NCBI GenBank assembly: GCA_030272585.1
Contig: BSYQ01000005.1
Span: forward strand, 4,991,501 to 5,055,500
DNA from: Bryopsis sp. KO-2023
Lineage: Eukaryota > Chlorophyta > Ulvophyceae > Bryopsidales > Bryopsidaceae
Length of the DNA stretch: 64,000 nt
Reading direction: 5' to 3'
Part shown: positions 48,584 to 60,846 of the stretch, in pieces
Layout: each line of letters opens with the position of its first letter
Position numbering within the stretch: position 1 is the first letter of the stretch
Notes under the pieces: model-generated
Told to the model about the DNA's origin: nothing
The model's database searches: none
The model's input: the letters and a program-made list of their open reading frames with translations, nothing else
Translations under genes and position numbers: made by a program

Positions 48584-51372
48584 TCAGGGACCTCGATAAA
48601 AAGAAGTCATCAATCTGCGCAGTCTGAATTCAGGGCTGGTGGTCAAAATATCCAACAGTTTCTTGGCATATTTCGACTTGGTGTCGTCCGAAAGCTGAGT
48701 GCTGGAAATCATTTCACGGACGGCCGTAACCACACCCCCTTCGATCATTTGTCGACGGGCTGCCGGGTTTTGAGCCAAATGAAACAAAGCTTTCAGCGCG
48801 GTGTCGGGGACCGTCACGAATGCAAAAAAATCGTCGAAAACGAAGTCGGAGTAATCAACCTCTGAATTAACGGGGGGCAGCATGCGAACAAACTCGGACA
48901 CCGCTCCGGCAACCTGCACACCGATCAATTCAATTTTCGAATTTTTAGAATTGGATAAAATTTTTTTTTCGGGGGGAGGAGGATGTCTGACTATTGATCC
49001 CTTTTCGGATCCAGCTTTTGCCCTTCTGCGAAAGAAGATTTTTTTCTAATTTTGCTTAGGTTTTCTAAACAAGTATAATCTTGGCAATTTGAGTTATATA
49101 TTATCATTTTTTATTTTTTTTAACAAAAAAAAATATAGACTGGTTGCAATGCAGGCAATCGATAACATGACGTCAAAATCCTTCAGAAAAAGACATAGGA
49201 AATACCTCAGTTTCTAGAACATAGAATATACCTACAGCACTACGGCAGTTCTCCAAAACAGCCACCACCATTTCCTTTTCTGTGATTCCGAATATCACCT
49301 AATCTGGCCAGTCTGACTTTGTTAAAACTGGATGAATAAAACCCTAACCTGAAAAATCCCCTCAATTTCAGATTCCATAAGGAAAAAATTGTTTTTTTTA
49401 ATATTCTAAATACTTTTTAAATTGTTGGGCCAGAGGAAACTTTTTGAAAAAGAACTGGCATATACCTGCGCTGCCTGACGACCCCTTGCATGTTCCGACA
49501 AATATTGCACAGCTTTAGCCAGCGGATATTTCATGCCAGGGTCCCCCGAGGACTTCCAAAGGTTGACCAATGCAGGGGTTGCCGTTTCTGCAACCATCGA
49601 TCGATACCGCTTTCTGTATGCCAGACTCGCCAAAACGAGGGCTGCTCCATTGTGCGCCTGGATTTTTCAACACATATTAGACCCATCGATTATTTTATAA
49701 TTCAGAAATATGGCCGATTTTTATTTTTCTTATTTTTTGAAGAAGAGGGGGGGAGTTTAGAGAAAAAAATTGAAAAGGAAAACAAAAGGTAATAATCATC
49801 TAACGCATTAACACAATGCATGTTCATATGTTTCGCTACATATTATGTGGTAGACCCTGCGTTCATCAGTTTCACCAGCGCAAAAAATTCCCTTTTATGC
49901 ACCGCAAATCGAAAGATGCTCTTTTCCCCCGCTCCATCATCCCCTTATCGAGTCTCCGATCCATTTTCTACACCCTTTGCTAATCGGGGGAAAAAAAATT
50001 GCCAGCTTTTTTGAAAAATCATGTACCGTTACGCTGAGATTTGCCGCCTCGTCGCTGTCCTGCACCAAAGGTTGAATGATGTCTGTGCATTGGCTTACTC
50101 CCATAGCTTCCACAGCATCAGCAACCTCCATCATTCGGCCGCGATGCCGATACGCATGTTCAAAAACGTGGGTCAAAATTTGACGCCTCAGATCCAAATC
50201 GTCGATTTTCAACATCGGAATCATTTCTGGGACGTGGAGCACCCCCTTCATCTGCACCAGCAATCGAGCCGCCGGAATCTGTGTGAAAAGAAACCACCGA
50301 ATGCTTCAACAATCCACGATTCTTTTTTTTTTAATTTCCAGAAAAAGAAAATTCAAATGCATTGGTCGAAAGATTTCCACTCAAGAAACAAAACACAAAT
50401 AACGAATGTAACAGGTTGTCCGGAACGTCAGGATATATTGTGGCAAAATCACCTCTTCACACTTTCTTCCAACTGCAGACGATTCCACAGCAAAATAAAT
50501 AAATAAATCAATCAATAAATTCACCTGCAACGAATCACAGTCCACCAGACCCTTCAGGGTATCCATGTTAAATTCCTTCCGTATTCGCTTCAATTGCTGG
50601 CCATCGATGTGCCTGGTCATTTCTCGAAGCAACACCAACGCAGCATAAGACTGAGGGAGCGTCCTCTCTTGAACAAGAACGAACAGAGCCCCCACGTCAT
50701 AAGCAGACACCCCCCTCGACGAAACCACAGAAAGACAGTGGCAAGGGTCGTCCAACGGTCCAAACTGATCGATGGGTGATTCTTTAGGATCTATGGAAGT
50801 GCCCAGCGTGGATGGTTGAGGGGGAGCTGGAATTTCGATCCCCTTGCTGCTTGCCCATTCTTGAATCGCTCCACGGACTGCAAACAAGGGGGCCAGCCTG
50901 CGGTTGGTGAGTTTCGTCCCTGAGGAAAGCCAGCCAAATACATTCAGACCGCACGCATCGACACCGATCGGCTAAAAAGTGGGTGCTGCATCAGCATTGG
51001 GTTGGATTTCTTTTCCTCCAGGTCAATGTCAGTGTTTAGCACCCACGGGTTCAAATTCTGCATTGAGAAATCTGCTCAATGCTGGTCCCCCCCAATCCCC
51101 AACACACAGCACCCCAACCAAGACGACCTTGGACAACTGCTGGATCCAATACCTGAAAGCGGGCAGGTGTTGTTCCCCTTCTTGAACCATTCGTTGATAT
51201 TCGAACGGTCGTATATCTGCCCGGTTTCGACAAGCACGACGGGATCCCTCATGACCTCGCGAGAAATCGGACAGAGGAACATTTCCGGGGGTTGAGGGGC
51301 CGAGCTGCTGGTTTCGTTCCCCTCGATACGCCCAGCATCGCCCGAAGCGCTCGGAGGCGACGCGGACGCCAT
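48584..51372 (-). CDS. U-box / ARM-repeat protein (PUB-type E3 ubiquitin ligase)
   Basis: Five exons: 51372-51153, 50919-50525, 50278-50027, 49657-49466 and 48913-48584. They sum to 1389 nt, giving 462 aa. The U-box occupies about residues 31-100 (MFLCPISREVMRDPVV, IYDRSNINEWF, CPLSGTKLTNRRLAPLFAVR). The rest is helical ARM/HEAT-like (for example NGAALVLASLAYRKRYRSMV and LKALFHLAQNPAARRQMIEG). Family knowledge: plant U-box proteins recruit a ubiquitin-loaded E2 through the U-box and bind substrates with ARM repeats. Here the U-box is at the N-terminus without a kinase or UND domain, and the ARM region is short, so it does not map onto a specific Arabidopsis PUB. Start chosen at the first ATG. 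Confidence 0.9.
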
Positions 51373-54300
51373 GAGTCTTTCTCTGTTTCCTTTTTTTTTT
51401 CCTTGTGGGGTTTCGTGGGTTTGGATTATCCTCCTACTGCTTTCTCGTCCCTTTCTCAGTTATGTGATGAGAATCACTCCAGACGACAGCGTTCGTGTTT
51501 CCGGTGATGATCCGACCCCAAATCCCAGGGGCCAAGAAAAGAAAAAAACAGGAAAAGAAAAGAAAAACTTCGCAACCCTCACGGCTGGCTGGGTTTCTTG
51601 TTTTTTTGGGGGGGGGGCTTTTTTTCGCCCTGCTGCCAACTATCTCGGAGCTATTGACCAAGATAACTTATGTGGGAAGCCTCACGTCAAATAAGCGTCT
51701 GACCTGTGCGAACGAAACCAGTCACTTCACTGCAACCCCCCCAACAGGGGAAAACACGGTCGAGAATTTCGAACGAAAGGGAACGAACGGCCAGACGAGA
51801 ATCTGTCGGATCCCCGCGCACGTCCCGAAACGAACGCGACACGCACAAGGGTTCCGTTCGACAGCAGCAAAATGCACGCCACTTACTTCAAGAATTTCTC
51901 TAAAATGGTTCCGAGCTCGGGGAAAAAAAAAACAACTCTTGACTGACGAACGGTTTTACTACGAGTCGGGTCGTGTTTTGCTTTCTAGACTTCGAGAGAG
52001 GGACAGTAACTGCTTACTAGACTTCAGATACGAAAAGAAAGAGGCACATCACCCACTTGTTCGTCTTTTCGGCCTTGGCCATCCTCCAGTAATTACGTGT
52101 ACACACGCATTCTGCATGTCTGACATGCATGCTTTGTGCAGGACGTCACCCTGTCCAGATACGGCTTCGCCCCAGCAACAAGATTGCAGAAACTGGGGCC
52201 GCGTCAAATCAAAATGACGTACTGCATGGCGTCAGCTGCCTCCCTCCCCTTTCCCAGCTCCTTGATGTAATTTTTATTGTGTTCGTTTTGTGAGAAGGTT
52301 TTTTTTTTTTTAGTGTATTTTTTTTTCGATTTCACTGGCCCCAAAGTGGCCCTGAATTTGGCCATTTCATCCCTTTTTGTGGCCCCAATTTGTCCGAAGA
52401 AAATAGAATGTGGCCCCGACTTCAAAAAGAGAAATTCCAAGGCTAGGTGCATGTGTTTAATGTTGTGGTCCCAGTCCTAATAAACTTTGGGTAAATGTGG
52501 CCCTTTTGTGGTCCTCAGATCATCTTGTAAAAAAAACTTTTTTTTGGCCCTTTTGTGGCCCCCAAAATTGCTATTCTAATTTCTTGGGGTCACAATGGGC
52601 CACAAAAAAATACACTGGTCATACTATGACCCCATAACATTTTTTTAGTTTCCTCGTAGCGCTCAATGCTTTCGTGGCGTTTGGTAAATCAGCACCGTGA
52701 ACCACAACCCCTTTTGATGAGTGCTGCTCCTACTCCACCTGCTGCCCCATCACCAAATCCTGTTCCAGTTTCGGCTCGACCTCCTTCTCCAGCTCTAACC
52801 CCATCGTCCAGCTGCTGTGAATTTTCCCCCATATCAACGCTTGGTCTCAAGATATGTAAAACTAGACCCCTTTGGAATTGGCTGATTTTGCATTGATTGT
52901 GTGCTGAGTTGTGCAAGCAATGCACGGTGAATTTGATGGTGCAGAAAGTCTCAAGGAAGTCTTGTGTGGGGACTTTGCACAACAAATTTTGCAAGAGTGA
53001 TTGTTTTTTTACTGGTGGTGGTTTCAGATCCCTCCACCCCCGTAAAAAAAAAATGGTTGCATCAGAAACGATTGTATCTTTTGTGAAAATCCAAGTCGCA
53101 GCAAAGTTTTTTCGCTGAAAAACAGAATCGGCGGCACACGATACGATATGCACAAACAACAATGAAGACGATTTCATTTTTTCTATCCCAATGTTCATTT
53201 ATCTTGAAATTACAATCGGAAACCCATCGACTGCAGCAAAAAACCACTTTTCAACAACATTGAGAACTCAAATCCCTCAGCCACGGAAACGTATATTTCA
53301 TCATGGCAAATAACATCTTTCGAAAAAAACTCCAAACACTCCATCCCCGTTAGACAACTTCTTTCCTCTTTTTTTTTTTCCTCTTTTTTTTTGTTTCTTC
53401 TTTTTTTTTCCCTCTTTCCCCCCTGTCTCTGTTTTTTTTTTGTTTTTTTTTGTTTCTTTCCAATATTTCTTTTTTTTCTTTTTTTTTTTAATTTTTTCGG
53501 TCAACCATCCACAGTCCCTGCAAAAAACAGCATCCAATTCTTTGTATCGATATTCCATCACGCCCAAGATTTACAAATATACAAACCTCATATTACCACA
53601 ACAGTTTTTCTTCTTTTTTTTTGTTGGTTGAACAAAAAAAAAGAAATATTAAAAAAAAAAAAAGAAGAGACGTCTGTTCCCAACTCTTCTTTCTTTTGAC
53701 ATGATTTGATTTCACATTTTTTCTTTTTTCCTCTGGTCCATTTCAGAAAGGAAAAAAAAACACAAAAAAAGACAGGCACTCTCGCCGAAGTTGAATTTTT
53801 TTTTTCTTCTTATGAATCATAAATTCTGTTTTGAATTTTGTTTTTTTTTTTGGTCCAGATTTTTTTTTTTTTTTTTTTGGGCTTCTTGTTGGAACCCGAT
53901 TCCAACCCAAATTCCCTATAATACGTTTAGAACCCCCCGAAAAATGATATCCACAATGAAAGGGTTGGGGCAAAAATCAAAAAACCCCAAACGAACAGCC
54001 CACAGATGTTTATTATCGACCGATTTTTCCCCCATTCCCGTTCCCCCTTTCTTTTTTTTTTTTCATTTTCGTCAACACAATTGTACGGATATATAAATAT
54101 AGCATAAACTCATCTTCTTTTTTTTCCTCAAAGTACCTTTTTGTTTTTTCTTTTTTTCTTTTGTTTTTTTTTCCTCCCCCCCACCTCCTCCTCTTCTCTT
54201 TTTTTATTCCTTGTAACTGCTTTACCAAGGGCTAACTCCCTTGCAACAAAAAAAAAGCTAGTTTCGAGAAAAGGAGACAAAGGGGGGGGGGGTGGAAATA

Positions 54301-56223
54301 TCGAAAAAAGAAAAGAAAAAATAACCCATGTCCTCTTCCTTTTCTTATCCAAGAAAACAAAACAAAAAAACCAACACAGGAGGATTTATACAAAAAAAAT
54401 CACCCAGCCGAATAACACAACCCCATCGACCCCCCGTTTTCTTAAACCGAGTTGCTCTTTCCTTTTCCTTTTCAGTTTTTCCTTCTGTGAAAATCCCTTG
54501 CCCAATCTTTCCCCCCTCCCAAACCTCACTATTAGCATTTTCAACACTACCCAAAAATATATGTCTGTATATGTATATATCTGTATATACTTCCCCAAAT
54601 TCAATCCATACACACAATTTAAAACCCCACAGAACCGCTGCTTGACAACCCCCCCAAAAAAAAACATTTTTTTTTCTTCTTTTTTTACCCCCTTGTTCCC
54701 ATGATAGAAAACCCTTTATTGCTTTTTTCTTTTTTTCAAAACCTTCCGGTATTAAACGCTTTCCAAATATTCCTTTTTTTCCCCACAAACATTTTTTTTT
54801 CCTTCGTATCATATTTCCGTTGTTTTTTTTTTTCTCTCCCCCACCCCCCCCACATGTTGATTCTACTTTTGAAAAAAACCTTTTTTGAAACCCTCCTTTA
54901 GTTTTCTTTTCATCCCCACAAATTTTTCGAAAATTTCTCCACATTTTTGACCCTCACCAAGCACTTCCTTGGTACAGCTTGCCTTTCAAATTCCTAAAAT
55001 AGAAAATCCACACAAGCACCGACACATACAATACACCCCATACATTCAAATATATATATATATATACAATCACACACACATATGCCTCTGCATTTCCTTT
55101 TCCCCTTCTGATCCATCCCTGATTTCTCAATTCCATTCTCTCTTTCTCACTCTTTCTTTCTCTCTCTCACTCTTTTTTCCCTCTGTCTCAATTTCTTTTT
55201 TCTTCTTCTCCACTCGGCCTTACCCAAAAATCAAAAATAATAACAATTAGACCGAATGGGGGGTGCATCTTGCTTGGATTTTTTTTATGCTTTGAAAACT
55301 ACTACAACCGGAGAGTTGCAGCGAAAGGATCTGCGACTCCGTAAGGGTCGACCTTTATTACGATTCGTGTTTCCTCGTCCATCCGTTTGGAAAGCTCACC
55401 CAAACGAGCTTGGGTGGCCAGTCGAGGGGCTGCCACCTTGGAAATAAACAGGGCAAAAAAAAATGATTATAAATTGTGGGTGGTGGTTTGAACATCGGGG
55501 ACTGTTGAAAAAAAAAAAAGAAAAAAGCAACGACTTGCTATTTTCGAACTGTAATTTTGTGGGGAAGATTTGAAAGGAAAAAAAAACAAAAACATGGACA
55601 CAAAGATAGGCTAAAAGTTGATAATGGTTGTAAAAAATCGCTGCATTTTAGGAAAGAATCTTGAATCTGGGAAGGCGTCCCGAAATTAGAGTTGGGATGC
55701 GTCTGCAATTTCACATTGGAACTGTGGTGCCCATCCAAAAAACCATGGATTTATATTGGATTATATGTAGGTCAAACAAACATTGATGAGTGGGTTTTTT
55801 ATTCAAAAGAGAAAGGTCCCGGATGAGTTGTTTCGTCGAGGATGAAAATCATATGGCAAGAAGAAAGCAAACAAAACTGGAATGATAAAATACCTTGGTA
55901 GGTGGAGCCGCACACGATAAGTCTGGTCGAAAAACTTCAGAAAAATCTGGCATGGGTCTGGCTTGGTGGACCAGCCCTTGCCTTGACGTTTTCAAAATGC
56001 ATGCCGTTCTAATCTGTCAGGTCACACATCTTATCAAAAAAAGAGTGGGGTGGTGGGAAGAAAAAGAGTGACCTCAAACTTTGCTCAGACCATGCATCCC
56101 AGCTGAACTGCAGAGTCGGAAAATTACGCTCCTCCCCCCCCAAAAAAAAAAAATAATAAGAAATAAGAAATCGAAAAAATATAGATATATGTACATGTCA
56201 AAAAATCTGAGCTTGTCTTTCCA
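51373..56223. other. Long low-complexity region without a recognised gene
   Basis: The first 500 bases should hold the U-box gene promoter. A 723-nt plus-strand ORF (51495-52217) has no family resemblance and mixed composition; it is likely chance. A GTGGCC-rich repeat sits at 52312-52616. From 53300 to 55250 the DNA is dense in T- and A-runs, and 54540-55080 adds (TA)n-like stretches. The end toward 56223 is the 3' flank of the TPX2-like gene. Nothing else seen. Confidence 0.5.
52312..52616. repeat. GTGGCC-rich element with short imperfect inverted ends
   Basis: The unit starts AGTGTATTTTTTT and ends with the reverse complement (AAAAAAATACACT), 305 bp in all. Between the ends, GTGGCCC or GGCCCC recurs many times on one strand, often next to CAAA or TTTTGTGG, giving several imperfect internal repeats. 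The end match is only about 13 bp and includes a T-run; no clear target duplication flanks it. A decayed MITE or a locally duplicated simple repeat are both possible. Confidence 0.4.
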
Positions 56224-58622
56224 TCATTTCAGCCGGAAAATAACCTTCAAGGTTGAAGGTTCTTTCCTTTTGGGGGGTTTCACTCGTGATTTGCCACACA
56301 CACACACCTCTTCCTTTTTCTTCCTCTCTTCTTCCGTTTTTCTACGAGCTTCTTCTTTCTGCTCTTGCCTTGGCTTTATTACGCTCGCCCAATGGGCTGC
56401 ACGTTTGGCGGATTGCAGCCGAGGAGCCTGTGGGGGCTTCCCACTTTTCGGCTTGTAAGCAACCCTTTTCGACTTCGGAACAGGCTTGTGGTCCCACATC
56501 ATGCCAGCCTTGAATTGACGAGCCCTGGCTTCTGCCGCCTGCTCCTCCTGCACTTGTTTTTTCAACTGATTTACAGCGTATTCGTGTCGAACCACCGACT
56601 GCAGCCTGAACGGTTTCAACTGAGTGGTCGGGCGGCACAATTTGGTGGATTTGGACGATTTCCCAGATTTCACCGATTTGGTCGATTTTCCCGATCGATT
56701 GGAAATGACTGAAGGGGGACCCCGCTTCAGTCTGTCTTTTTCTCGCTCCCCTTCGGCGACAGCCTGGAACAGCAAAAACACCGAAAGCGATTGAACGAAT
56801 GGGAATGCTGGACCGGGGCAGTGGAGGAAGCTTGTAACGAACCCTGATTTAGCTCAAATTTTAGTCCAATCCTAGTCATAATGGATTCAAAAATTTCAAT
56901 TCTATTCGCTAGGCCGTTAGGGAAAGACGAAACTGCCTTGTTTTACAGGTAGCAGATCAAAGGCATGTCAGACATGAAAACTCACTTCGCGATATTTCAA
57001 TTCCTCGGTGGTGAAGGGTCGTCCATTCTCGTCGCTGGCCACAGGCATATCAGCTTTTCCAGTTACTCTGATTTGGTTGGCTTTGGTCAGTCTTAATAAC
57101 CTGGAGCTGATTTTCACGAATCCTGTGGAGCCTTTGGAAATGGCCGACCCAATCGACGAACCCGGGGGTGGGGTTGGGCTTCGCTTCTCAGACCGCAATT
57201 TTGCCTGCACACAGACGGGCAAAATTTAATCAATGCTGCTATTTTTTAATGTAAAACTCACATGACTAAATTAAAATTAATTAATTAATTAATCAAAATT
57301 AGTGGTGAAGATAACATGGCTCAAAACAAACTTTGTTTCAATTTCAACGAAAAGAGGGGACTTCGTCGAACCGCCACCAAATTTGGACCACATTAGTCAA
57401 CTTTTTTACAAAAAGAAAAACTTTCCAACTTTTTTTTTTATCACCTTGGAGGAGGCAGTTGGTCTCATGAAGCGAGCCATCGGCTTGGATAGTTCTTGAT
57501 CTGGAGGATTGGCAGGGCTCTTTCGGCCAGACACTGGACCGGCGCCCTCACTCCCACTGCTGGGAGGATTCTCATCCAGCCAAAGTTCAACAACGTTTTT
57601 GAAGCCTTGCCGAATTGGGGGCTGGGGGCTGGGGGAGGCGCTGTTCGGTGGATCGGTGTGGGCGTCGCTGGCAGCAGTTCGATAGGAGGGAGGGCCCGAC
57701 AAGGGATTTGAATAATACTCCGGCTCAGCTGCCGAGGCTGCATTTCTGTTTGGGGTGCTTGATCTTGGTGATTGAAAAAAACAACAACAAAAGAGGGGGA
57801 AATAGTTCAGAAAAAAGAAAGGATGGTGGAATGTTGCTAATGGGCGGATTGGTGAAGGTCGGTTTTACATCGACAGGTCAGACTGGGGCGGACGAGACGC
57901 ACGCGGCCAAGGGGAAGTCGCAACTCATTACTGTTTAACGGCATGACGGTCGATGTAACAGTGCGGAGCGGAATCTCGGGGGAAACGCTGGCCACGTCGG
58001 TTTGACGTCCGTGGTTGAGGGAAGAAAGTGGCCGTATAATCGTCGGATCGCGAAAAAAAACAGAGCCACGAGTGGAGGTTGCTTGTGGATGGATCCCGCC
58101 TACCTGTCGTCGCTTCGAGGGTCGCCGTTGTCGACTGGCGTTTGACAACCTGCGAGCGACACAAGCACAGCCGTCAGCTCAAGGCGTGGTCACCGTCGAC
58201 TGTCGATCGCTCCGGTGGTCCATCCAACAAAAAAAGCTGCCAGTCGACGAGAAAACAAAAACGAGACACTGACCCCCATGCCTCAAGCCTCGTTCGAACG
58301 AGCGATACCGCAGACGGGATGGGGATCGACCGGTTAAAAGAAAACAGGCAAAACACAACAACAGCAAGGTTGTATCACCCTGTGGCTCCACTCCAATATC
58401 CGAGCAGTTCTTGATGCACGCCAGCACCAAGCGAGTGACCTCCCGCTGTGTCAAGAACAGTTTGGCAGCAATGTCGTTATCTTCAAGCAGCCGTCCTGCG
58501 AGAACGCAGGCATCTATTCCGTTGTTCACGCAGGCTTCCGCCACAGCTTCGATTATTTCAGTGTCCAGCCCAGAGTCCCGCAAACAACCTAGCAGGAACT
58601 CCCGCGAGATCGCCGTATCCAT
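56224..58622 (-). CDS. TPX2-like microtubule-associated protein (tentative)
   Basis: Five exons: 58622-58379, 58149-58104, 57763-57445, 57204-56986 and 56763-56224. They sum to 1368 nt, giving 455 aa. The N-terminus (MDTAISREFLLGCLRDSGLD, about 80 residues) is a helical module I do not recognise. The middle is Pro/Ser-rich. The C-terminal part resembles TPX2 repeats: KPFRLQSVVRHEYAVNQLKK, a Gln/Glu-rich helix, then ARQFKAGMMWDHKPVPKSKR, followed by Lys/Arg-rich and Glu/Lys coiled segments. Family knowledge: TPX2-type domains bind microtubules in spindle or cortical arrays. The last exon may instead end at a donor near 56310, which would change the last 27 residues. Assignment rests on motif likeness only. 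Confidence 0.7.
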
Positions 58623-58717
58623 GGTTCAGGAGCAACACACGCACAAAAAAAGAATGGGGACAGCGATACTCGCTGGGGATTCGCGGTGGTCGAGTTCGAG
58701 GTCACGAAGACTTTCGG

Positions 58718-59272
58718 ATGAAAATTGAACAGCGTTCTAACGCTTTTGGCGAGGCTCCGAAAAAAAAAAGAACGTGGCGAATCCAGGTTGAGCGGCGCGT
58801 GGACAAACGTCGTTGGACTGTGCTGGATGCGGTGGCGGCCGTGTTCAGCCTGCGCTGGGGGACAAGCTCAGCTGATATCCAGCAACTGGCTGAATTTTGG
58901 ACAGAAGTCCTGCATTGGGCGAGCCTAAAGGAAGCGATTAGTCATCCCCTCAGCGAAATCAAACTGAATTCTTCCGCACAGAAACCTAAAACCTTTTTAT
59001 CTTTCGCAACGAAATCCAGCCTCGAAGTCCCTCCAGTAACCGGACCGAAGCCGGGGACATCTCACTCTCGCGCGGTCAGCCGGTCAGTAATACCCCCAGA
59101 AACATGGAGTCGCCCGAAGAAGGTGAGCGTGAAATTCTCCTCGATCAGAGTGGCAGCTTCCCTCCGTCGTTTGAATTTGGGGTGGGATTGGGAAGCTGCA
59201 CTGTTCCCCAAAAAAAGCAATGATCCTGGTGGTTTTCCATTGTCACTCATAAGGTCAGTGCGATGGATATGA
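58718..59272 (+). CDS. Uncharacterised ORF divergent from the TPX2-like gene
   Basis: An ATG at 58718 opens a 184-codon frame, 95 bp from the start of the divergent TPX2-like gene. The product is basic at first (GEAPKKKRTWRIQVERRVDK), then shows an ordinary helical stretch (TVLDAVAAVFSLRWG, then LAEFWTEVLHWASLKEA). A good donor lies at 59123 (AAG|GTGAGC), so the last 50 residues may be intron read-through. No family recognised. The frame is open upstream, where it is antisense to TPX2-like coding sequence, so part of its length is by chance. Confidence 0.3.
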   Translation: MKIEQRSNAFGEAPKKKRTWRIQVERRVDKRRWTVLDAVAAVFSLRWGTSSADIQQLAEFWTEVLHWASLKEAISHPLSEIKLNSSAQKPKTFLSFATKSSLEVPPVTGPKPGTSHSRAVSRSVIPPETWSRPKKVSVKFSSIRVAASLRRLNLGWDWEAALFPKKSNDPGGFPLSLIRSVRWI

Positions 59273-59534
59273 CTTCCAGGTCCAAGTGGGTGCCTGAGCA
59301 TGTGTGTGTGTGTAATGTGTGTGTTTAGGGGGGGTTGGAAATCTTGCATGCCTCCCCGAAAGAGTGGATGTTGATGCCGAGTTTCTACCAATTTCTTGTG
59401 GTGCAACTGGACTGGATTTTCGATTTCCTTTTGATTTTCCAGTCTAGGTGTGAATGTGGGTGAAGCCAGGAACCACGCAGAAAAGCAACACTTTGCCAAC
59501 GACGATCATCCAGCACAACATTAATAAAAAGTCC

Positions 59535-59572
59535 AGCCACAGCCACAGCCACAGCCACAGCCACAGCCACAG
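59535..59572 (+). repeat. (AGCCAC)n hexanucleotide tandem repeat
   Basis: About 6.3 perfect copies of AGCCAC lie between the TPX2-like and prefoldin genes. If read in one frame it would encode Ser-His or His-Ser repeats, but no supported gene uses it. A simple microsatellite is the plain reading. Confidence 0.9.
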
Positions 59573-59672
59573 TTGTCGCACCAGCACTAAACAACCTAAC
59601 TCGCGAAAGACCGACTGCACCAGACCACCCTTATTCTAAACGAATAACGTTTGTCCATCATTGCGGTAGACC

Positions 59673-60723
59673 TCAGTCTTCCTCCAAATTGATGGAGTTC
59701 CCAAACTTGGCATAGAGAGTGGCTTTCAAGGATTCCATGTCTTTTTCGGCGGTTTTTGCTCTGGCCCTTGTGTCGGCGAGGTCTTGTTCCGCCTTTCGCT
59801 GTTTTCCCTCGATAAGCTCTTCCAATTCCTCCCTTGGAAGGTGGACGAACAAGCAATCACTCATTGCATACCGAACCTGCAATTAACCACAAACCTCTGG
59901 GGTGAATCGAAAGGAGAAAGCAACAAACACACACACACTTCATGTTGATATTGAGCATCCCCCCCCCATCTGCTTTTTTTTTGGGGGGGGGGAGGGGTCT
60001 CCTTTGATGACAAGATGCTGAAAGCAAAAAAACAACCCAAACAAAACACCATGAAAAAAAAAAATGTGAGCATTTCAGCCATGACAAAAATTACTCCAGC
60101 AAGGAATGACAACAAAAAACATGAAAGTGCCAAAAAACAAATGATCTACACCTCATCATCGTCGACCAGCATCAATTCATTTCCAGCCTCTTCTAGATCT
60201 TCGGCATATCTCTGTGGACACCAACCATGTTTTTGAAATATCGATCAAAAGAAGCTTTTGTTATTCAGGGTCTATGTAAGCTTTTAATATTGAGGGTCCA
60301 AACAAGCTTTTTGATATTCAGGGTCCAAAGAAGTTCAATCAAAAAAAAAAGAAGAAGATAATTCACTTCAGGGTTCTCAGCTGAATCCTCCAGCTGAGAC
60401 AAAAATCCAAAAATGGATAGAAAAAAACGATCCTTGCAAGCATTCCACCTCACCTCGAGTGTTTTCACCTCGATTTGCAACTCATGCCATCGATTGTTGA
60501 GTTTGTTGAATTCGTTGATGTTCTTTTGATCCTCCCATTCCACTTGCACGCTGCTTGCCTGCACACGACGTCACTCCAAACCTCGAAAAAGGCAGGCCAA
60601 CAGTGATAAGGGGCCGACCTGTTTTTCGGTAAGCGAGACGCACCTAACGTACTTTAGGCATTTTGTTTCGGTGAAGTGTCGCGCACACGTTCGTTCCTGG
60701 ATTGATTTTTTTTTTGCGAGCAT
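59673..60723 (-). CDS. PFD4: Prefoldin subunit 4
   Basis: Four exons: 60723-60619, 60558-60454, 60211-60152 and 59876-59673. They sum to 474 nt, giving 157 aa. Exons 2-4 match PFD4 end to end: VEWEDQKNINEFNKLNNR, AEDLEEAGNELMLVDDD, VRYAMSDCLFVHLPREELEE, a coiled coil, and the end LYAKFGNSINLEED. Family knowledge: prefoldin is a six-subunit chaperone that passes actin and tubulin to CCT in the cytosol; PFD4 is a beta-type subunit with two helices and one hairpin. The usual protein is about 130 aa; here exon 1 would add 35 odd, Lys/Cys-containing residues. That first exon is the weakest part, and the true start may be a small exon I did not find. Confidence 0.88.
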
Positions 60724-60846
60724 CACAAAAGAGGGTGTTTCCGCCAACCTTCTGTCTACCTGGTCGTACGATTCGTACAGTCGTACACTGCCCAGCAATG
60801 TGTATTTATAGACTGTTCGAATAGTGGGTTCGAGGCTTGGCGCAAG
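60724..60846. promoter_or_regulatory. Very short bidirectional promoter with a TATA-like box
   Basis: Only 123 bp lie between the divergent start codons of PFD4 and the ARM-repeat gene. On the minus strand TATAAATA occupies 60810-60803, well placed for PFD4 with transcription starting near 60775. The interval also contains the near-palindromic GTACGATTCGTAC. Both 5' UTRs would be very short. Confidence 0.55.

Noticed and set aside
51495-52217. 240-codon plus-strand ORF
   Set aside because: No family resemblance or splice logic, and mixed basic low-complexity content; treated as chance.
59535-59572. Possible CRISPR-like array
   Set aside because: Perfect hexamer microsatellite without spacers, in a eukaryotic genome.
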